Shown piece by piece: positions 1 through 7,536 of a DNA stretch of 26,508 nt. The position numbers and the translations under genes are program-made. The notes beneath the pieces are model-generated. The model had not been told where the DNA came from. It worked only from the letters and a program-made list of their open reading frames with translations, and did not search any database. The DNA lies in contig JBKJZO010000121.1 in assembly GCA_046715235.1 (NCBI GenBank), positions 1-26,508 of the forward strand, given 5' to 3'. How positions within the stretch are numbered: the stretch's first letter is position 1; each line of letters opens with the position of its first letter. This stretch comes from JBKJZO01 sp046715235 (lineage in GTDB: Bacteria; Actinomycetota; Actinomycetes; BP-191).

Positions 1-481
1 CCTCACGCTCGTCGACGTGCCCGGATACCTGCCCGGCACCGATCAGGAGTGGACGGGCGTCATCCGCCGAGGCGCGAAGCTGCTGTACGCGTACGCCGAG
101 GCGACCGTGCCGCTGGTCACGGTCATCACGCGCAAGGCGTACGGCGGCGCCTACGACGTCATGGGCTCCAAGCACCTCGGCGCCGACGTCAACCTCGCGT
201 GGCCGACCGCGGAAATCGCCGTCATGGGACCCGGTGGAGCGGTGAGCGTGGTCTTCCGCAAGGAGCTGGCCGCTGCCGATGACGCCGACGCGCGTCGCGA
301 CGAGCTGGTCGCCGACTACACCGAGCACTTCGCGACGCCGTACATCGCCGCCGAACGCGGCTACGTCGACGCGGTCATCGCGCCTAGCGAGACACGACGC
401 GAGCTAATCCGGGCCCTGCGCCAGCTGCGCGGGAAGCGAGCGGTCAGGCCGGCGCGCAAGCACGGCAACATCCCGCTGTAG
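1..481 (+). CDS. Acyl-CoA carboxylase, carboxyltransferase (beta) subunit, 3' end only
   Basis: The gene enters from the left edge; only the last 159 residues are present, read in the frame starting at base 2. The family transfers CO2 from carboxybiotin to acetyl-CoA or propionyl-CoA in the cytoplasm, as a complex with a biotin-carrying alpha subunit. The visible part is the C-terminal crotonase-like half: the VDVPGYLPG stretch, the conserved ITRKAYGGAYDVMGSK loop, the LAWPTAEIAVMGPGGAV segment that forms the acyl-CoA pocket, and the typical tail ending KHGNIPL. Substrate (acetyl or propionyl) cannot be told from this fragment. The family assignment is firm; the 5' end lies outside the window. 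Confidence 0.95.
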   Translation, partial: LTLVDVPGYLPGTDQEWTGVIRRGAKLLYAYAEATVPLVTVITRKAYGGAYDVMGSKHLGADVNLAWPTAEIAVMGPGGAVSVVFRKELAAADDADARRDELVADYTEHFATPYIAAERGYVDAVIAPSETRRELIRALRQLRGKRAVRPARKHGNIPL

Positions 482-487
482 CTTCTC

Positions 488-521
488 TTGCACTAACGGC
501 TGTAGTGCTTACAGTCGAGGC
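488..521 (+). promoter_or_regulatory. Probable leaderless promoter and operator of the 522 regulator gene
   Basis: TTGCAC (488-493) and TACAGT (510-515) are 16 bases apart and resemble -35 and -10 hexamers. The -10 ends six bases before the GTG at 522, as expected for a leaderless transcript. Two overlapping inverted repeats cover the site: CTGTA-N5-TACAG (500-514) and CACTA-N7-TAGTG (491-507). A dyad on the -10 of a regulator gene suggests autoregulation. The repeats are seen; their function is inferred. Confidence 0.5.
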
Positions 522-1208
522 GTGGACGACGTGAGCACGGACGACGTGAGCACGGACGCGATCGAGTCCGTGGGCATCCTGACCGACCCGGTACGGCGAT
601 CGCTCTACAGCTACGTCGTCGCTCAGCCTGAACCCATCGGCAGGGAGAAGGCGGCGACGGCGACCGGCATTTCGCGCAGCCTCGCGGCCTTTCATCTCGA
701 CCGGCTTGTCGACGCAGAGCTGCTGACCACCACCTTCCGGCGGCTGTCCGGCCGCAGCGGCCCGGGAGCGGGCCGGCCGGCCAAGCTGTACGCGCGCGCG
801 CCCCGTGAGCACGCGGTAACGCTGCCGCCGCGGCGCTACGACCTCGCGGCGGAGCTGCTCGCGAGCGCCGTTGAGAAGAGCAAGCCCGCCCGCGTCGCGC
901 TGGCGTCGGCTGCGCGAAAGCACGGACTCGAACTCGCCCGCGGCGCACAGCGTCCGGCAGATGATGACGAGCTCTTAGCCGTGACCGAAGTTCTCGTCCC
1001 TCTGGGGTACGAGCCGCGGGTCGAGAACGGCTCGGTCGTGCTCGCGAACTGCCCCTTCCACGCACTCGTCGAATCGCACAACGCCCTCGTCTGCGGCGCG
1101 AACCTCGCCCTGCTGTCGGGCGTGGTCGAAGGGCTCGGGGCGACCGGACTCGAGGCCGTTCTCGAGCCTGCGCAGGGCCGATGCTGCGTTGTCGTGATGG
1201 TGTCCTAG
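522..1208 (+). CDS. Winged-helix transcriptional regulator with C-terminal cysteine cluster (SufR/COG2345-like)
   Basis: A 228-residue protein. Residues about 15-90 form a winged HTH: DPVRRSLYSYVV, then a recognition helix around SRSLAAFHLDRLVDAELL, then a wing with GPGAGRPAKLY, typical of ArsR-like regulators of the COG2345 group. The C-terminal part has CPFH (C177), VCGAN (C191) and CC (C221, C222), the arrangement used in SufR-like proteins to hold an Fe-S cluster or metal; spacing here is Cys-x13-Cys-x29-Cys-Cys, so the fit to SufR is partial. The first codons contain a 15-base tandem duplication (525-539 and 540-554) that makes three in-frame GTG codons (522, 531, 546); 522 is chosen because a -10 element sits just before it. 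The DUF2231 gene follows 19 bases later and may be a target. DNA binding is well supported; the ligand is inferred. Confidence 0.85.
   Translation: MDDVSTDDVSTDAIESVGILTDPVRRSLYSYVVAQPEPIGREKAATATGISRSLAAFHLDRLVDAELLTTTFRRLSGRSGPGAGRPAKLYARAPREHAVTLPPRRYDLAAELLASAVEKSKPARVALASAARKHGLELARGAQRPADDDELLAVTEVLVPLGYEPRVENGSVVLANCPFHALVESHNALVCGANLALLSGVVEGLGATGLEAVLEPAQGRCCVVVMVS
525..554 (+). repeat. Tandem 15-bp direct repeat at the start of the regulator gene
   Basis: GACGACGTGAGCACG occurs twice head to tail, encoding DDVST twice. Each copy carries an in-frame GTG, so the repeat multiplies possible start codons. Confidence 0.85.
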
Positions 1209-1227
1209 GCGGCTGAAGGAGGCGCTG

Positions 1228-1812
1228 ATGCGTACGTACTCGTTCCGGCCATCGCTCACACTCAAAGGCCGTAAATACAAGGGATTGCGCGGCTTCGCGG
1301 GCAAGCCCTTCCACCCGCCCCTGACCGACGTCCCCGTCGGCGCGTACGTGCTGGCAGCCGCTTTCGACGTGGGATCGGTACTGACCGATGACTCGCTGTC
1401 GTACGAGCTCTACCGGGCGGCGACCTTCGCGCTGATCGGGGGCGCGATCGTCTCCGTTCTCGCGGCACTCACCGGCACGTTCGACTGGCTTCGCTCGACC
1501 GAACGCGGCACTCAGGCGCGACGCACGGTCAACGCGCACGCCACGACCATGATCACGGTGACGCTGATCGTGCTGGTGTCGATAGCGCTGCGGCTCTCGG
1601 CGTACGACGACGAGGTCTCGACCCCAGTCGTCGCGCTGATTCTGTCGATAGCCGGGGCGATCCTGACGGCCGTCGGCGGCACCATTGGAGGCACCCTGAT
1701 CTTCGACTACGGCTTCAACGTCGAAACCTCAACCGACTCCGTGGTGTGGCACCGGTCAGAGACCGACGTGCTGCCGGGGCAAAGTAGCAGCAGACGTCAG
1801 AAGGGGTCGTAG
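1228..1812 (+). CDS. DUF2231 family membrane protein
   Basis: A 194-residue protein with an AAGGAGG ribosome site (1216-1222) six bases ahead of the ATG. The N-terminal FHPPLTDVPVGAYVLAAAFD stretch is the hallmark of DUF2231 membrane proteins. Four hydrophobic segments follow, roughly residues 40-60, 70-92, 108-128 and 138-160. A short soluble tail begins at FDYGFNVET, another element common in this family. Function is unknown; related proteins often accompany redox or Fe-S proteins. The gene lies 19 bases after the SufR-like regulator, so co-transcription is likely. Its 3' end overlaps the convergent minus-strand gene ending at 1797 by 16 bases. Confidence 0.85.
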   Translation: MRTYSFRPSLTLKGRKYKGLRGFAGKPFHPPLTDVPVGAYVLAAAFDVGSVLTDDSLSYELYRAATFALIGGAIVSVLAALTGTFDWLRSTERGTQARRTVNAHATTMITVTLIVLVSIALRLSAYDDEVSTPVVALILSIAGAILTAVGGTIGGTLIFDYGFNVETSTDSVVWHRSETDVLPGQSSSRRQKGS

Positions 1813-2066
1813 CGGGCGCCGACGTACTCGTCCCCGGGGGGAACGAGGCGCACCGACGCAAGTCGCATCCCCTGGAACGGCGAGCGCAGCGTCGTCGCCT
1901 GCTCGTCGTACTGCGACACCAGTTGTGTCACCAGCGCCTCGCTCCACTTGGTCAGGCTGCTGCAGCCCGGCTCGATCGTGCACCGCGCGGCCGCCATCAG
2001 CCCCGCGAGCTCTTCGGCCTGTAGCGAGAGTTGGAAATCTGTCGGCGAGACCCGGTCCAGTTTCAT
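1797..2066 (-). CDS. Small hypothetical protein downstream of the sugar ABC operon
   Basis: An 89-residue protein if translation starts at the ATG at 2066. The reading frame stays open upstream to 2168, but that extension is Arg/Gly-rich and crosses a strong stem-loop, so the shorter start is preferred. The sequence begins MKLDRVSPTDFQLSLQAEE and continues with amphipathic helices and a SLTKWSEALVTQLVSQYDE segment; there is no signal peptide or membrane segment. I do not recognise the family. It lies in the same orientation as the ABC genes but is separated from malG by an 11-bp inverted repeat, so it may have its own promoter. Coding status is supported by plausible composition, not by homology. 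Confidence 0.5.
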   Translation of the reverse strand: MKLDRVSPTDFQLSLQAEELAGLMAAARCTIEPGCSSLTKWSEALVTQLVSQYDEQATTLRSPFQGMRLASVRLVPPGDEYVGARYDPF

Positions 2067-2114
2067 CACGGCGGCTCCGATCAGGACGGACGTCGGACGC
2101 ACGCGGCCTGCACC

Positions 2115-2162
2115 GCGTCCGGCGCAGCCGCCAACCACGGTACGCCGCACGGCGCCGGACGC
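2115..2162 (-). terminator. Stem-loop after the MalG-like gene
   Basis: GCGTCCGGCGC (2115-2125) is perfectly complementary to GCGCCGGACGC (2152-2162): 11 base pairs with a 26-base loop. It lies 34 bases past the permease stop on the minus strand. No U-run follows, which is common for actinobacterial terminators. The hairpin is seen; the terminator role is inferred. Confidence 0.5.
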
Positions 2163-2195
2163 AAACAAGGGCGCCCGCGCCCGCCTCGTGAGCGC

Positions 2196-3122
2196 TCAGC
2201 CCTTTACGGCACCTCCGGTGATGCCGCTGACGAAGAAACGCTGCAAAGACAGGAACACCGCGATCGGGATGACCATCGAGACGAACGCGGCGGCGGTCAG
2301 GAACTGCCAGTTGCCGCCGAAGTTGGTCGTCAGGTTGGCCAGGGTCACCGAGAGCGGGTGGTTCTGGGGCACCGGCCCGAGGTAGGTCAGCGCGATGAGC
2401 AGGTCGTTCCAGACCCAGAGGAACTGGAAGATGACCAGCGAGGCGATCGCGGGCACGCTCATCGGGACAGCGAGCTTGAAGAAGGCGGTGGCCGGCCCGG
2501 CGCCGTCGATCTGCGCCGACTCGAAGACCTCCTTGGGTAGCCCACCCATGTAGTTGCGTAAGAGGTACACGGCGAACGGCAGGCCGTAGCCCGTATGCGC
2601 CAGCCAGACGGCGAGGATCGTCCCGTTGAGCTTGAACCCGCCGATGGTGAAGTCCCTGAAAAGGGTCAAGACCGGGATCAGGGTGACCTGCAGCGGGACG
2701 ACGAGCAGCGCCACGACGACGACGAACAACGTGTTGCGCAGCGGGAAGTCCATCCACGAGAAGGCGTACGCCGCGTACGCGGCCACCATGACCACGAGCA
2801 CCGTCGCCGGGATGGTGATCAGGAAACTGTTGACGAACGAGTCCCAGAAGCCCCCCCGGTTGAGCACGTAGCTGTAGTTGCTGAAGGTGAATTGGTACGG
2901 CGGCACGAGAGCCGTCCACCAGCCGCTCTTGTTGGTGTCGGCCGCCGTACGGAACGACGCGACGAGCAGGCCCACTGCGGGAATCGCCCACAGCAACATG
3001 ATGCCGACGAGCGTGACGTGCAGCGGACCACGACCCAAACCTCGAGGCGCCAACGTCCTCCGGCGCGTCTTCTGCTCGACGCTGGTGGTCCCGACAAGGA
3101 CGGGCGCCTGCGCGTGCGTCAT
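2196..3122 (-). CDS. Carbohydrate ABC transporter permease, MalG-like
   Basis: A 308-residue inner-membrane subunit of a carbohydrate-uptake type 1 (CUT1) importer. After a short cytoplasmic N terminus (MTHAQAPVLVG) come six hydrophobic segments, beginning with VTLVGIMLLWAIPAVGLLVASF. The cytoplasmic EAA loop reads ESAQIDGAGPATAFFKLAVPMSVPA and is the docking site for the ATPase. The ending FVSGITGGAVKG is typical of MalG proteins. The ATG at 3122 overlaps the stop of the MalF-like gene as ATGA, indicating translational coupling; the open frame upstream of it lies inside that gene and is not used. The substrate is a mono- or oligosaccharide that cannot be named from sequence. Confidence 0.92.
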   Translation of the reverse strand: MTHAQAPVLVGTTSVEQKTRRRTLAPRGLGRGPLHVTLVGIMLLWAIPAVGLLVASFRTAADTNKSGWWTALVPPYQFTFSNYSYVLNRGGFWDSFVNSFLITIPATVLVVMVAAYAAYAFSWMDFPLRNTLFVVVVALLVVPLQVTLIPVLTLFRDFTIGGFKLNGTILAVWLAHTGYGLPFAVYLLRNYMGGLPKEVFESAQIDGAGPATAFFKLAVPMSVPAIASLVIFQFLWVWNDLLIALTYLGPVPQNHPLSVTLANLTTNFGGNWQFLTAAAFVSMVIPIAVFLSLQRFFVSGITGGAVKG

Positions 3123-4099
3123 CGCTGTTCCTCCTGCTGCCGGAACCGTCGGACGTTCAAGATCATCACGGGGATGATCGCGAGGGTGAGGACGACCGCG
3201 ACCGCGGCAGCCCGGCCCTGCTGGCTGTTGGTGAAGATCTCCTTGTACATGCGGTTGGCGATGACCTCGGTCCTGAAGTTGCCATTGGTCATGACATAGA
3301 CGACGTCGAAGGTCTTCAGCGCGATGATGACGATCGTCGTGGCTACGACCGCGATGGTCGGCGCCAGCAGCGGGAGCACGATCAGCCGGAACACTTCCCA
3401 CGCCGACGCGCCGTCGAGCTGGGCCGCCTCGATGAGCTCGGTGCTAATGCCCTTGAGGCCGGCCGAAAGGATCACCATCGCGAACCCGGTCAGCATCCAG
3501 ACCCCGACGATGATCAGGAACAGGTTGTTCAGCGGTGGGCTGCTCAGGAACCCGGCGGGTTGTGCACCGACTCCCTGCAGGCCGGCGTTCAAGGTGCCCA
3601 CGTCGGGGTTCAGGTCGTACATCAGCCGCCAAATGACGCCGGCAGCGACGAAGCTGATGGCCATCGGCAGGAAAACGACGGTCTTGACCGCGCCTTCGTA
3701 CTTGACCTTGTCGACCAGAACGGCGATACCTAGGCCCAGCCCGACGACGAGCGTCGTCAACCCGACGACCCAGATCCCCGTATTGCGCAGCGACAGCAGC
3801 GTGTCGTTGCGGGTGAAGAACCACTCGTAGTTCTCGAAGCCGACATAGGCGTCGCCGCGGCGGTTCTGGAAACTCCGCATGAAGGTCTTGATCGTCGGAT
3901 AGACGAGGAAGACCCCGAGGAACGTCAGTGCAGGAGCGACCCACAGCCACGGCCTGATGCCACCCGCCCAGCGCTTCGGTAAGCGAGTGACGATCGCCTC
4001 GACCAGCATGATGTAGCCGGCAAGGATGAACGGGAAGGCGCCGACGACGAGTACCGCCATCAGCGCCCGGTTGGACAGCACGTCCGCGATCACAGCCAA
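3119..4099 (-). CDS. Carbohydrate ABC transporter permease, MalF-like
   Basis: A 326-residue CUT1 permease. Two N-terminal hydrophobic segments (about residues 12-35 and 48-70) are followed by a FENYEWFFTRND loop of the kind seen in sugar permeases, then by the core membrane domain. The EAA motif is EAAQLDGASAWEVFRLIVLPLLAP. It pairs with the MalG-like subunit encoded immediately downstream (4-base overlap). The extra leading membrane helix resembles the AglF/MalF subgroup used for alpha-glucosides, but that is only a hint. No ATPase gene is present in the operon; many actinobacteria use one shared MsiK-type ATPase for such importers. Confidence 0.92.
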   Translation of the reverse strand: MAVIADVLSNRALMAVLVVGAFPFILAGYIMLVEAIVTRLPKRWAGGIRPWLWVAPALTFLGVFLVYPTIKTFMRSFQNRRGDAYVGFENYEWFFTRNDTLLSLRNTGIWVVGLTTLVVGLGLGIAVLVDKVKYEGAVKTVVFLPMAISFVAAGVIWRLMYDLNPDVGTLNAGLQGVGAQPAGFLSSPPLNNLFLIIVGVWMLTGFAMVILSAGLKGISTELIEAAQLDGASAWEVFRLIVLPLLAPTIAVVATTIVIIALKTFDVVYVMTNGNFRTEVIANRMYKEIFTNSQQGRAAAVAVVLTLAIIPVMILNVRRFRQQEEQR

Positions 4100-4126
4100 C
4101 TCCTGTCCGACGGCGACGAGACAACG

Positions 4127-4163
4127 GAATCGGGGGTGGCAGGTTGCCCTGCCACCCCGATTC
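4127..4163 (-). promoter_or_regulatory. Intercistronic stem-loop between binding-protein and MalF-like genes
   Basis: GAATC-GGGG(G)-TGGCAG pairs with CTGCCA-CCCC-GATTC (right arm 4149-4163): 15 base pairs with a single bulged G and a six-base loop. It lies in the 70-base gap of the operon, just after the binding-protein stop codon. Such hairpins commonly stabilise the upstream message or partly terminate it, giving more binding protein than permease. The structure is seen; the role is inferred from comparable sugar operons. Confidence 0.75.
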
Positions 4164-4169
4164 GACTAG

Positions 4170-5522
4170 CTACTTCAGATACGCGTCAGCCTGCACCTGA
4201 TCCAAGTTGCTGAGGACCGAATCGAGCTTGCCCTGACTACCGGCGAACTCGACGATTGCCTTGTTGAACGCGTCCGTCATCGCGGCCGGCATCAGGTCCG
4301 ACCCGTCGAAGCGGAACACCTTTGCGTTGAGCAGGATCTCGGCCGATTTCTTCGACGCGTCATCCGGGTAGACCTCGGCCGTCACGCCCTTGTTCGCGGA
4401 GATGAAGCCACCGCGCTTGACCCAGATCTCTTGGGCTTGCGTGGTCAGCAACCACTGCACCAGTGACTGTGCCTGCGGCGTGTCGTTGAACATGCCGAAC
4501 AGGTCGCCGCCGCCGGTCACGCTGCCCGTGAACGATGGGTTGACGTCAGGGAACGGGAAGAAGTCGAAGTCGCCGTCCTTGGCGCCGGCCTCGTTCTTGA
4601 AGAAGTCGGTGATGAACGACGCCTGGTGGTGGAACAGGCAGCCCGGCTTGGCTGCGAACATCGGGTTGGCGGCCTTGCCGAAGTGCGTGTTGACGACGTA
4701 CTGAGGTCCGCCGTTCGCGTCGTTCAGCGCCTCGCCGAAGGACGTGAAGGCTGCCTTGATCTCAGGTGAGCTCCACTTCTGCTCGCCCTTGACCCACTTG
4801 TCGTAGACGTCGGGGCCGGCGCCACGAAGGACGAAGTCCTCGATCCAGTCGGTGCCCGACCATCCAGACGCACCACCGTCCTCGACGCCGATGCACCAGG
4901 TCTTCGCGCCGGTCGAGCCTGCAGCCGTCTTCGCGGCGGTCTTCAGCTCGTCGTACGTCTTGGGGGCCGCAGCGGTCCAGTTCTTCTTGTTGTAGAAGAC
5001 CAGGCCCTTCACCGCTGCCTTGGTGAAAATGCCGATCAACTTGCCGTCATCGGCCTTGCCGAGGTCGGCAAACCCTGGCGGCGTCGCCGCGGCGTACTGA
5101 TCGAAGTTGACCTTGTCCAGCGGCTTGAGCGCGCCCTGGTCGTACCACTCCTTCATCAGGCCAGGGCCTGGGAGGCCGGCCACGTCGGGGAGGTTGCCCG
5201 ACGCGATTCCGGTGGTCAGCTGGGCGGCGAGGTCACGCGAACCCGTGTAGTTGACCTTCGTGCCGGTGCCGTCGGCCCATGGCTTCACCATTGCGAGGAA
5301 GGAGTCCTGCTCGGCGCCGCTCCACGACCCAACGACGCTGACCGAACCACCGAGCTTTTCGAATGTCGGCGAACCTGCCGCGCCGGTCGCCCCCGCCGTC
5401 GTCCCGGCCGTGGTGCCGGTGGCCGCAGGTGTGTCGTCGTCATCGCCCCCACAAGCGACGATGAGCAGGAGGGAGCTGGCCAGAACCGCTCCCAGCCGTA
5501 GTTGAAGCGTCCTTCGTTTCAT
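4170..5522 (-). CDS. Sugar ABC transporter substrate-binding lipoprotein
   Basis: A 450-residue family 1 extracellular solute-binding protein. The ATG at 5522 is chosen because GAGGAGA lies six bases upstream; an upstream in-frame ATG at 5555 lacks this. The signal peptide is MKRRTLQLRLGAVLASSLLL followed by the lipobox IVAC (Cys24), so the mature protein is anchored by lipid to the outer face of the membrane. A low-complexity Asp/Thr/Gly/Ala linker follows, then the binding fold (GGSVSVVGSWSGAEQDSF onward). Near the C terminus are FGMFNDTPQAQSLVQWL and FISANKGV, typical of this group. It captures a carbohydrate and delivers it to the MalF/MalG-like permease. It is first in the operon, as usual. 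No glycosidase or LacI regulator gene is adjacent, so the substrate stays unknown. Confidence 0.93.
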   Translation of the reverse strand: MKRRTLQLRLGAVLASSLLLIVACGGDDDDTPAATGTTAGTTAGATGAAGSPTFEKLGGSVSVVGSWSGAEQDSFLAMVKPWADGTGTKVNYTGSRDLAAQLTTGIASGNLPDVAGLPGPGLMKEWYDQGALKPLDKVNFDQYAAATPPGFADLGKADDGKLIGIFTKAAVKGLVFYNKKNWTAAAPKTYDELKTAAKTAAGSTGAKTWCIGVEDGGASGWSGTDWIEDFVLRGAGPDVYDKWVKGEQKWSSPEIKAAFTSFGEALNDANGGPQYVVNTHFGKAANPMFAAKPGCLFHHQASFITDFFKNEAGAKDGDFDFFPFPDVNPSFTGSVTGGGDLFGMFNDTPQAQSLVQWLLTTQAQEIWVKRGGFISANKGVTAEVYPDDASKKSAEILLNAKVFRFDGSDLMPAAMTDAFNKAIVEFAGSQGKLDSVLSNLDQVQADAYLK

Positions 5523-5665
5523 CTGGCGTCTCCTCGTCATCGTCGGCCGGCGCACGCCGTGCGGCCTCAGGCCAAGTCCCTCGGGAGCGGTGGCCTTCGA
5601 GAGGCCGCATCCCCTGACAAAGTGCGCGTAAACGCCGTGAAACGGGCTGTTATGAAGACGACGCT

Positions 5666-5681
5666 TTCACCGCCGGTTGAA
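5666..5681. promoter_or_regulatory. Imperfect dyad upstream of the sugar ABC operon (possible operator)
   Basis: The 16-base sequence starting TTCA and ending TGAA has five of eight symmetric pairs matching. It sits about 145 bases upstream of the binding-protein start, within the 229-base gap 5523-5751 that must hold the promoter. No clear -35/-10 pair was found there. This is a weak candidate for a sugar-responsive repressor site. Confidence 0.2.
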
Positions 5682-5751
5682 GCCTCCCGCGCTAACGTTC
5701 CGCAGTCGCATGCACACGCAACTCGGCCCTCTGCCAGGTCTATTGCCCGGC

Positions 5752-6348
5752 TCAGCCCCAGTTGCCCAGCTCGGGCGGCGACCCGCGCCCGGTGATCCAT
5801 GCCAGCAGGTGCCGGCCGTCGGTCCGGCCGGGCAGGGCTGAAAGCACGTCGGGCAACGTGCGCGCGACGAACTCGTCGGGCCACTGACCTGGCGGGTAGC
5901 CCAGACCGAGATCGACCAGGTGGATCTCGACCTCTCGCCAGCGGGAGACGACGACGTCATATGCCGGGAGCTCGCTGCCGCTGACGCTGCGCGAGAGGCG
6001 GTCCCACGCATCGTCCGGAACGACGGCGGCGATTCGGTCGACCTCGTCGGCGCTGCGGCGGACGTATGCGACGAGCTCATCGAGCGGCAGCGTGGCGCTC
6101 TCCTCGATCTCGGCCGCGCGCCCCGCCTTGCCGCCGGCGTACTGATCGACGACAACGTCATCAATCGCGCCCTGCAGCCGGCGTACGACGCTGTCGGCGT
6201 TGCGAGCGAGGTGGGCAAGTACGTGCGCGACACTCCAGCCGGGCAGCTTGCTTGGCTGCCGGATGACGTCGTCGGTCAGGCCTTCGAGTGATCTCGCGAG
6301 CGTGCGATGCGCCGCGCGTACGCCGTCGATCTCCAGAGTCGGCCGCAC
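5752..6348 (-). CDS. Maleylpyruvate isomerase family (MDMPI/DinB-like) mycothiol-dependent protein
   Basis: A 198-residue protein with the N-terminal MDMPI helical-bundle fold. PGWSVAHVLAHLARNAD (residues 36-52) carries His46, and RWREVEIHLVDLG (136-148) carries Glu139 and His143; these match the His...Glu-x3-His zinc site of mycothiol-dependent maleylpyruvate isomerase. DGRHLLAWITGRG near the C terminus is also typical. Members bind zinc and are thought to use mycothiol as cofactor, either as isomerases or as thiol S-transferases; the true substrate here is unknown. The GTG start lies 15 bases after the amidohydrolase stop, so it is the third gene of the operon that starts at 8729. Confidence 0.88.
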   Translation of the reverse strand: MRPTLEIDGVRAAHRTLARSLEGLTDDVIRQPSKLPGWSVAHVLAHLARNADSVVRRLQGAIDDVVVDQYAGGKAGRAAEIEESATLPLDELVAYVRRSADEVDRIAAVVPDDAWDRLSRSVSGSELPAYDVVVSRWREVEIHLVDLGLGYPPGQWPDEFVARTLPDVLSALPGRTDGRHLLAWITGRGSPPELGNWG

Positions 6349-6363
6349 CCCGCACCCGCCCCG

Positions 6364-7536
6364 CTAACCGGCGGCCGCACGCAGAGCGTCGACCGCCGTC
6401 TGCACCAGCAGCCGGACACCGAGCCCGATCGCGCGTTCGTCGACGTCGAACCGCCCGGAATGAAGGTCGACGTCGAGACCTTCGCAGCGTGTGCCCAGCC
6501 GGGCGAGCGATCCTGGGGCGTGGTCGAGGTACCACGCGAAGTCCTCGCCGCCGAGGCTCTGGTCGGTGGGCACCATCGCGCCCGAGCCGAGGGCGGTGGC
6601 GCCGGCCCGCGCGAGCAACGCCGTCGCTCCCGCGTCGTTGACCACCGGCGGCACGCCGCGCTCGTAGGTCAGGGTCCACTGCGCCTTCAGCGGGCCGAGC
6701 GTCGCCGCGAGCAGCTGCTCCAGCAGTTCGGGCGCGCCATGCCACGCGCTCTTGTCGAGCACGCGCAGAGTGCCCTCCAGGGTGACGAGTTCGGGGATCG
6801 CGTTCGGAGCCGTTCCTCCGTGCACGGTGCCGAAGACCAACGTCATGCCGGCACGGGGGTCGACGAGCCGGGACAGTCCGGCCGGCAGGTCGGTGACGAC
6901 GCGCGCGGCGGCGTACACCAGATCGGCGCTCAGGTGCGGCCGCGCGGTGTGCCCGCCAGGACCGGTGAGCGAGATCGCGACATGGTCGGAGGCCGCGGTG
7001 ATCGGACCGGCACGGGTGCCGACGCGCCCCGTTTCGAGCCGGGGATCGCAGTGCAAGGCGAAGATGCTCTGCACGCCGTCGAGCCCGCCCTCGTCGATGA
7101 TCTGCAGCGCACCGCCGGGAGTGAGTTCCTCCGCCGGCTGGAAGATCAAGCGGACCCGCCCCGTCAGGCTCGCGGCGTGCTCCGCCAGCGCGAGCCCCGC
7201 ACCCAGGACGATCGCCGTGTGGACGTCGTGGCCGCAGGCGTGGCTGACATCGGGAACGGTCGATCGGTAGGAAACCAGCTTGTCGTCGGCTACCGGGAGC
7301 GCATCGAGGTCGGCGCGCAGCGCGACCACGGGCCCCTCGGCGCCGACGTCGCACAGCAGGCCCGCGCCTCCGGAAAGCACTCGAGGCGACAGGCCGGCCT
7401 GGGCCAGCCGGGCCGCGAGCAATGCCGTTGTCTCGAACTCGGCGCGCCCCAGCTCGGGGTGGGCGTGCAGGCGTCGCCGTACGGCGACGAGCTCGGGTTC
7501 GTGATCGCGCAGGAAGCCGTCGATCGCGAGGGTCAC
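6364..7536 (-). CDS. M20 family amidohydrolase (N-acyl amino acid amidohydrolase)
   Basis: A 390-residue cytosolic metallo-amidohydrolase of the M20D type. RRLHAHPELG opens the catalytic domain; the metal ligands are visible as HACGHDVH (Cys101, His103), PAEE (Glu136/137) and ALHCDP (His162), with a last His in the DLHSGRFDVDE segment. A dimerisation domain begins near GPGGHTARPH. Such enzymes remove acyl or aromatic groups from conjugated amino acids; the exact substrate is not predictable. The GTG start overlaps the stop of the carboxylate-amine ligase gene as GTGA. In Mycobacterium tuberculosis related amidohydrolase genes (amiA1/amiB1) also lie near lpdA, so the neighbourhood appears partly conserved. 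Confidence 0.92.
   Translation of the reverse strand: MTLAIDGFLRDHEPELVAVRRRLHAHPELGRAEFETTALLAARLAQAGLSPRVLSGGAGLLCDVGAEGPVVALRADLDALPVADDKLVSYRSTVPDVSHACGHDVHTAIVLGAGLALAEHAASLTGRVRLIFQPAEELTPGGALQIIDEGGLDGVQSIFALHCDPRLETGRVGTRAGPITAASDHVAISLTGPGGHTARPHLSADLVYAAARVVTDLPAGLSRLVDPRAGMTLVFGTVHGGTAPNAIPELVTLEGTLRVLDKSAWHGAPELLEQLLAATLGPLKAQWTLTYERGVPPVVNDAGATALLARAGATALGSGAMVPTDQSLGGEDFAWYLDHAPGSLARLGTRCEGLDVDLHSGRFDVDERAIGLGVRLLVQTAVDALRAAAG

Noticed and set aside
493..1539. 348-codon open frame antisense to the regulator and DUF2231 genes
   Set aside because: Arg-rich shadow; both sense genes have ribosome or promoter signals and known domains.
1756..2991. 411-codon open frame on the minus strand
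   Set aside because: It overlaps the MalG-like gene in another frame and is Arg/Gly/Pro-rich. The MalG frame has clear membrane helices and the EAA motif.
5694..5699. AACGTT palindrome upstream of the sugar ABC operon as a LacI-type operator
   Set aside because: Symmetry does not extend beyond six bases, which is expected by chance.
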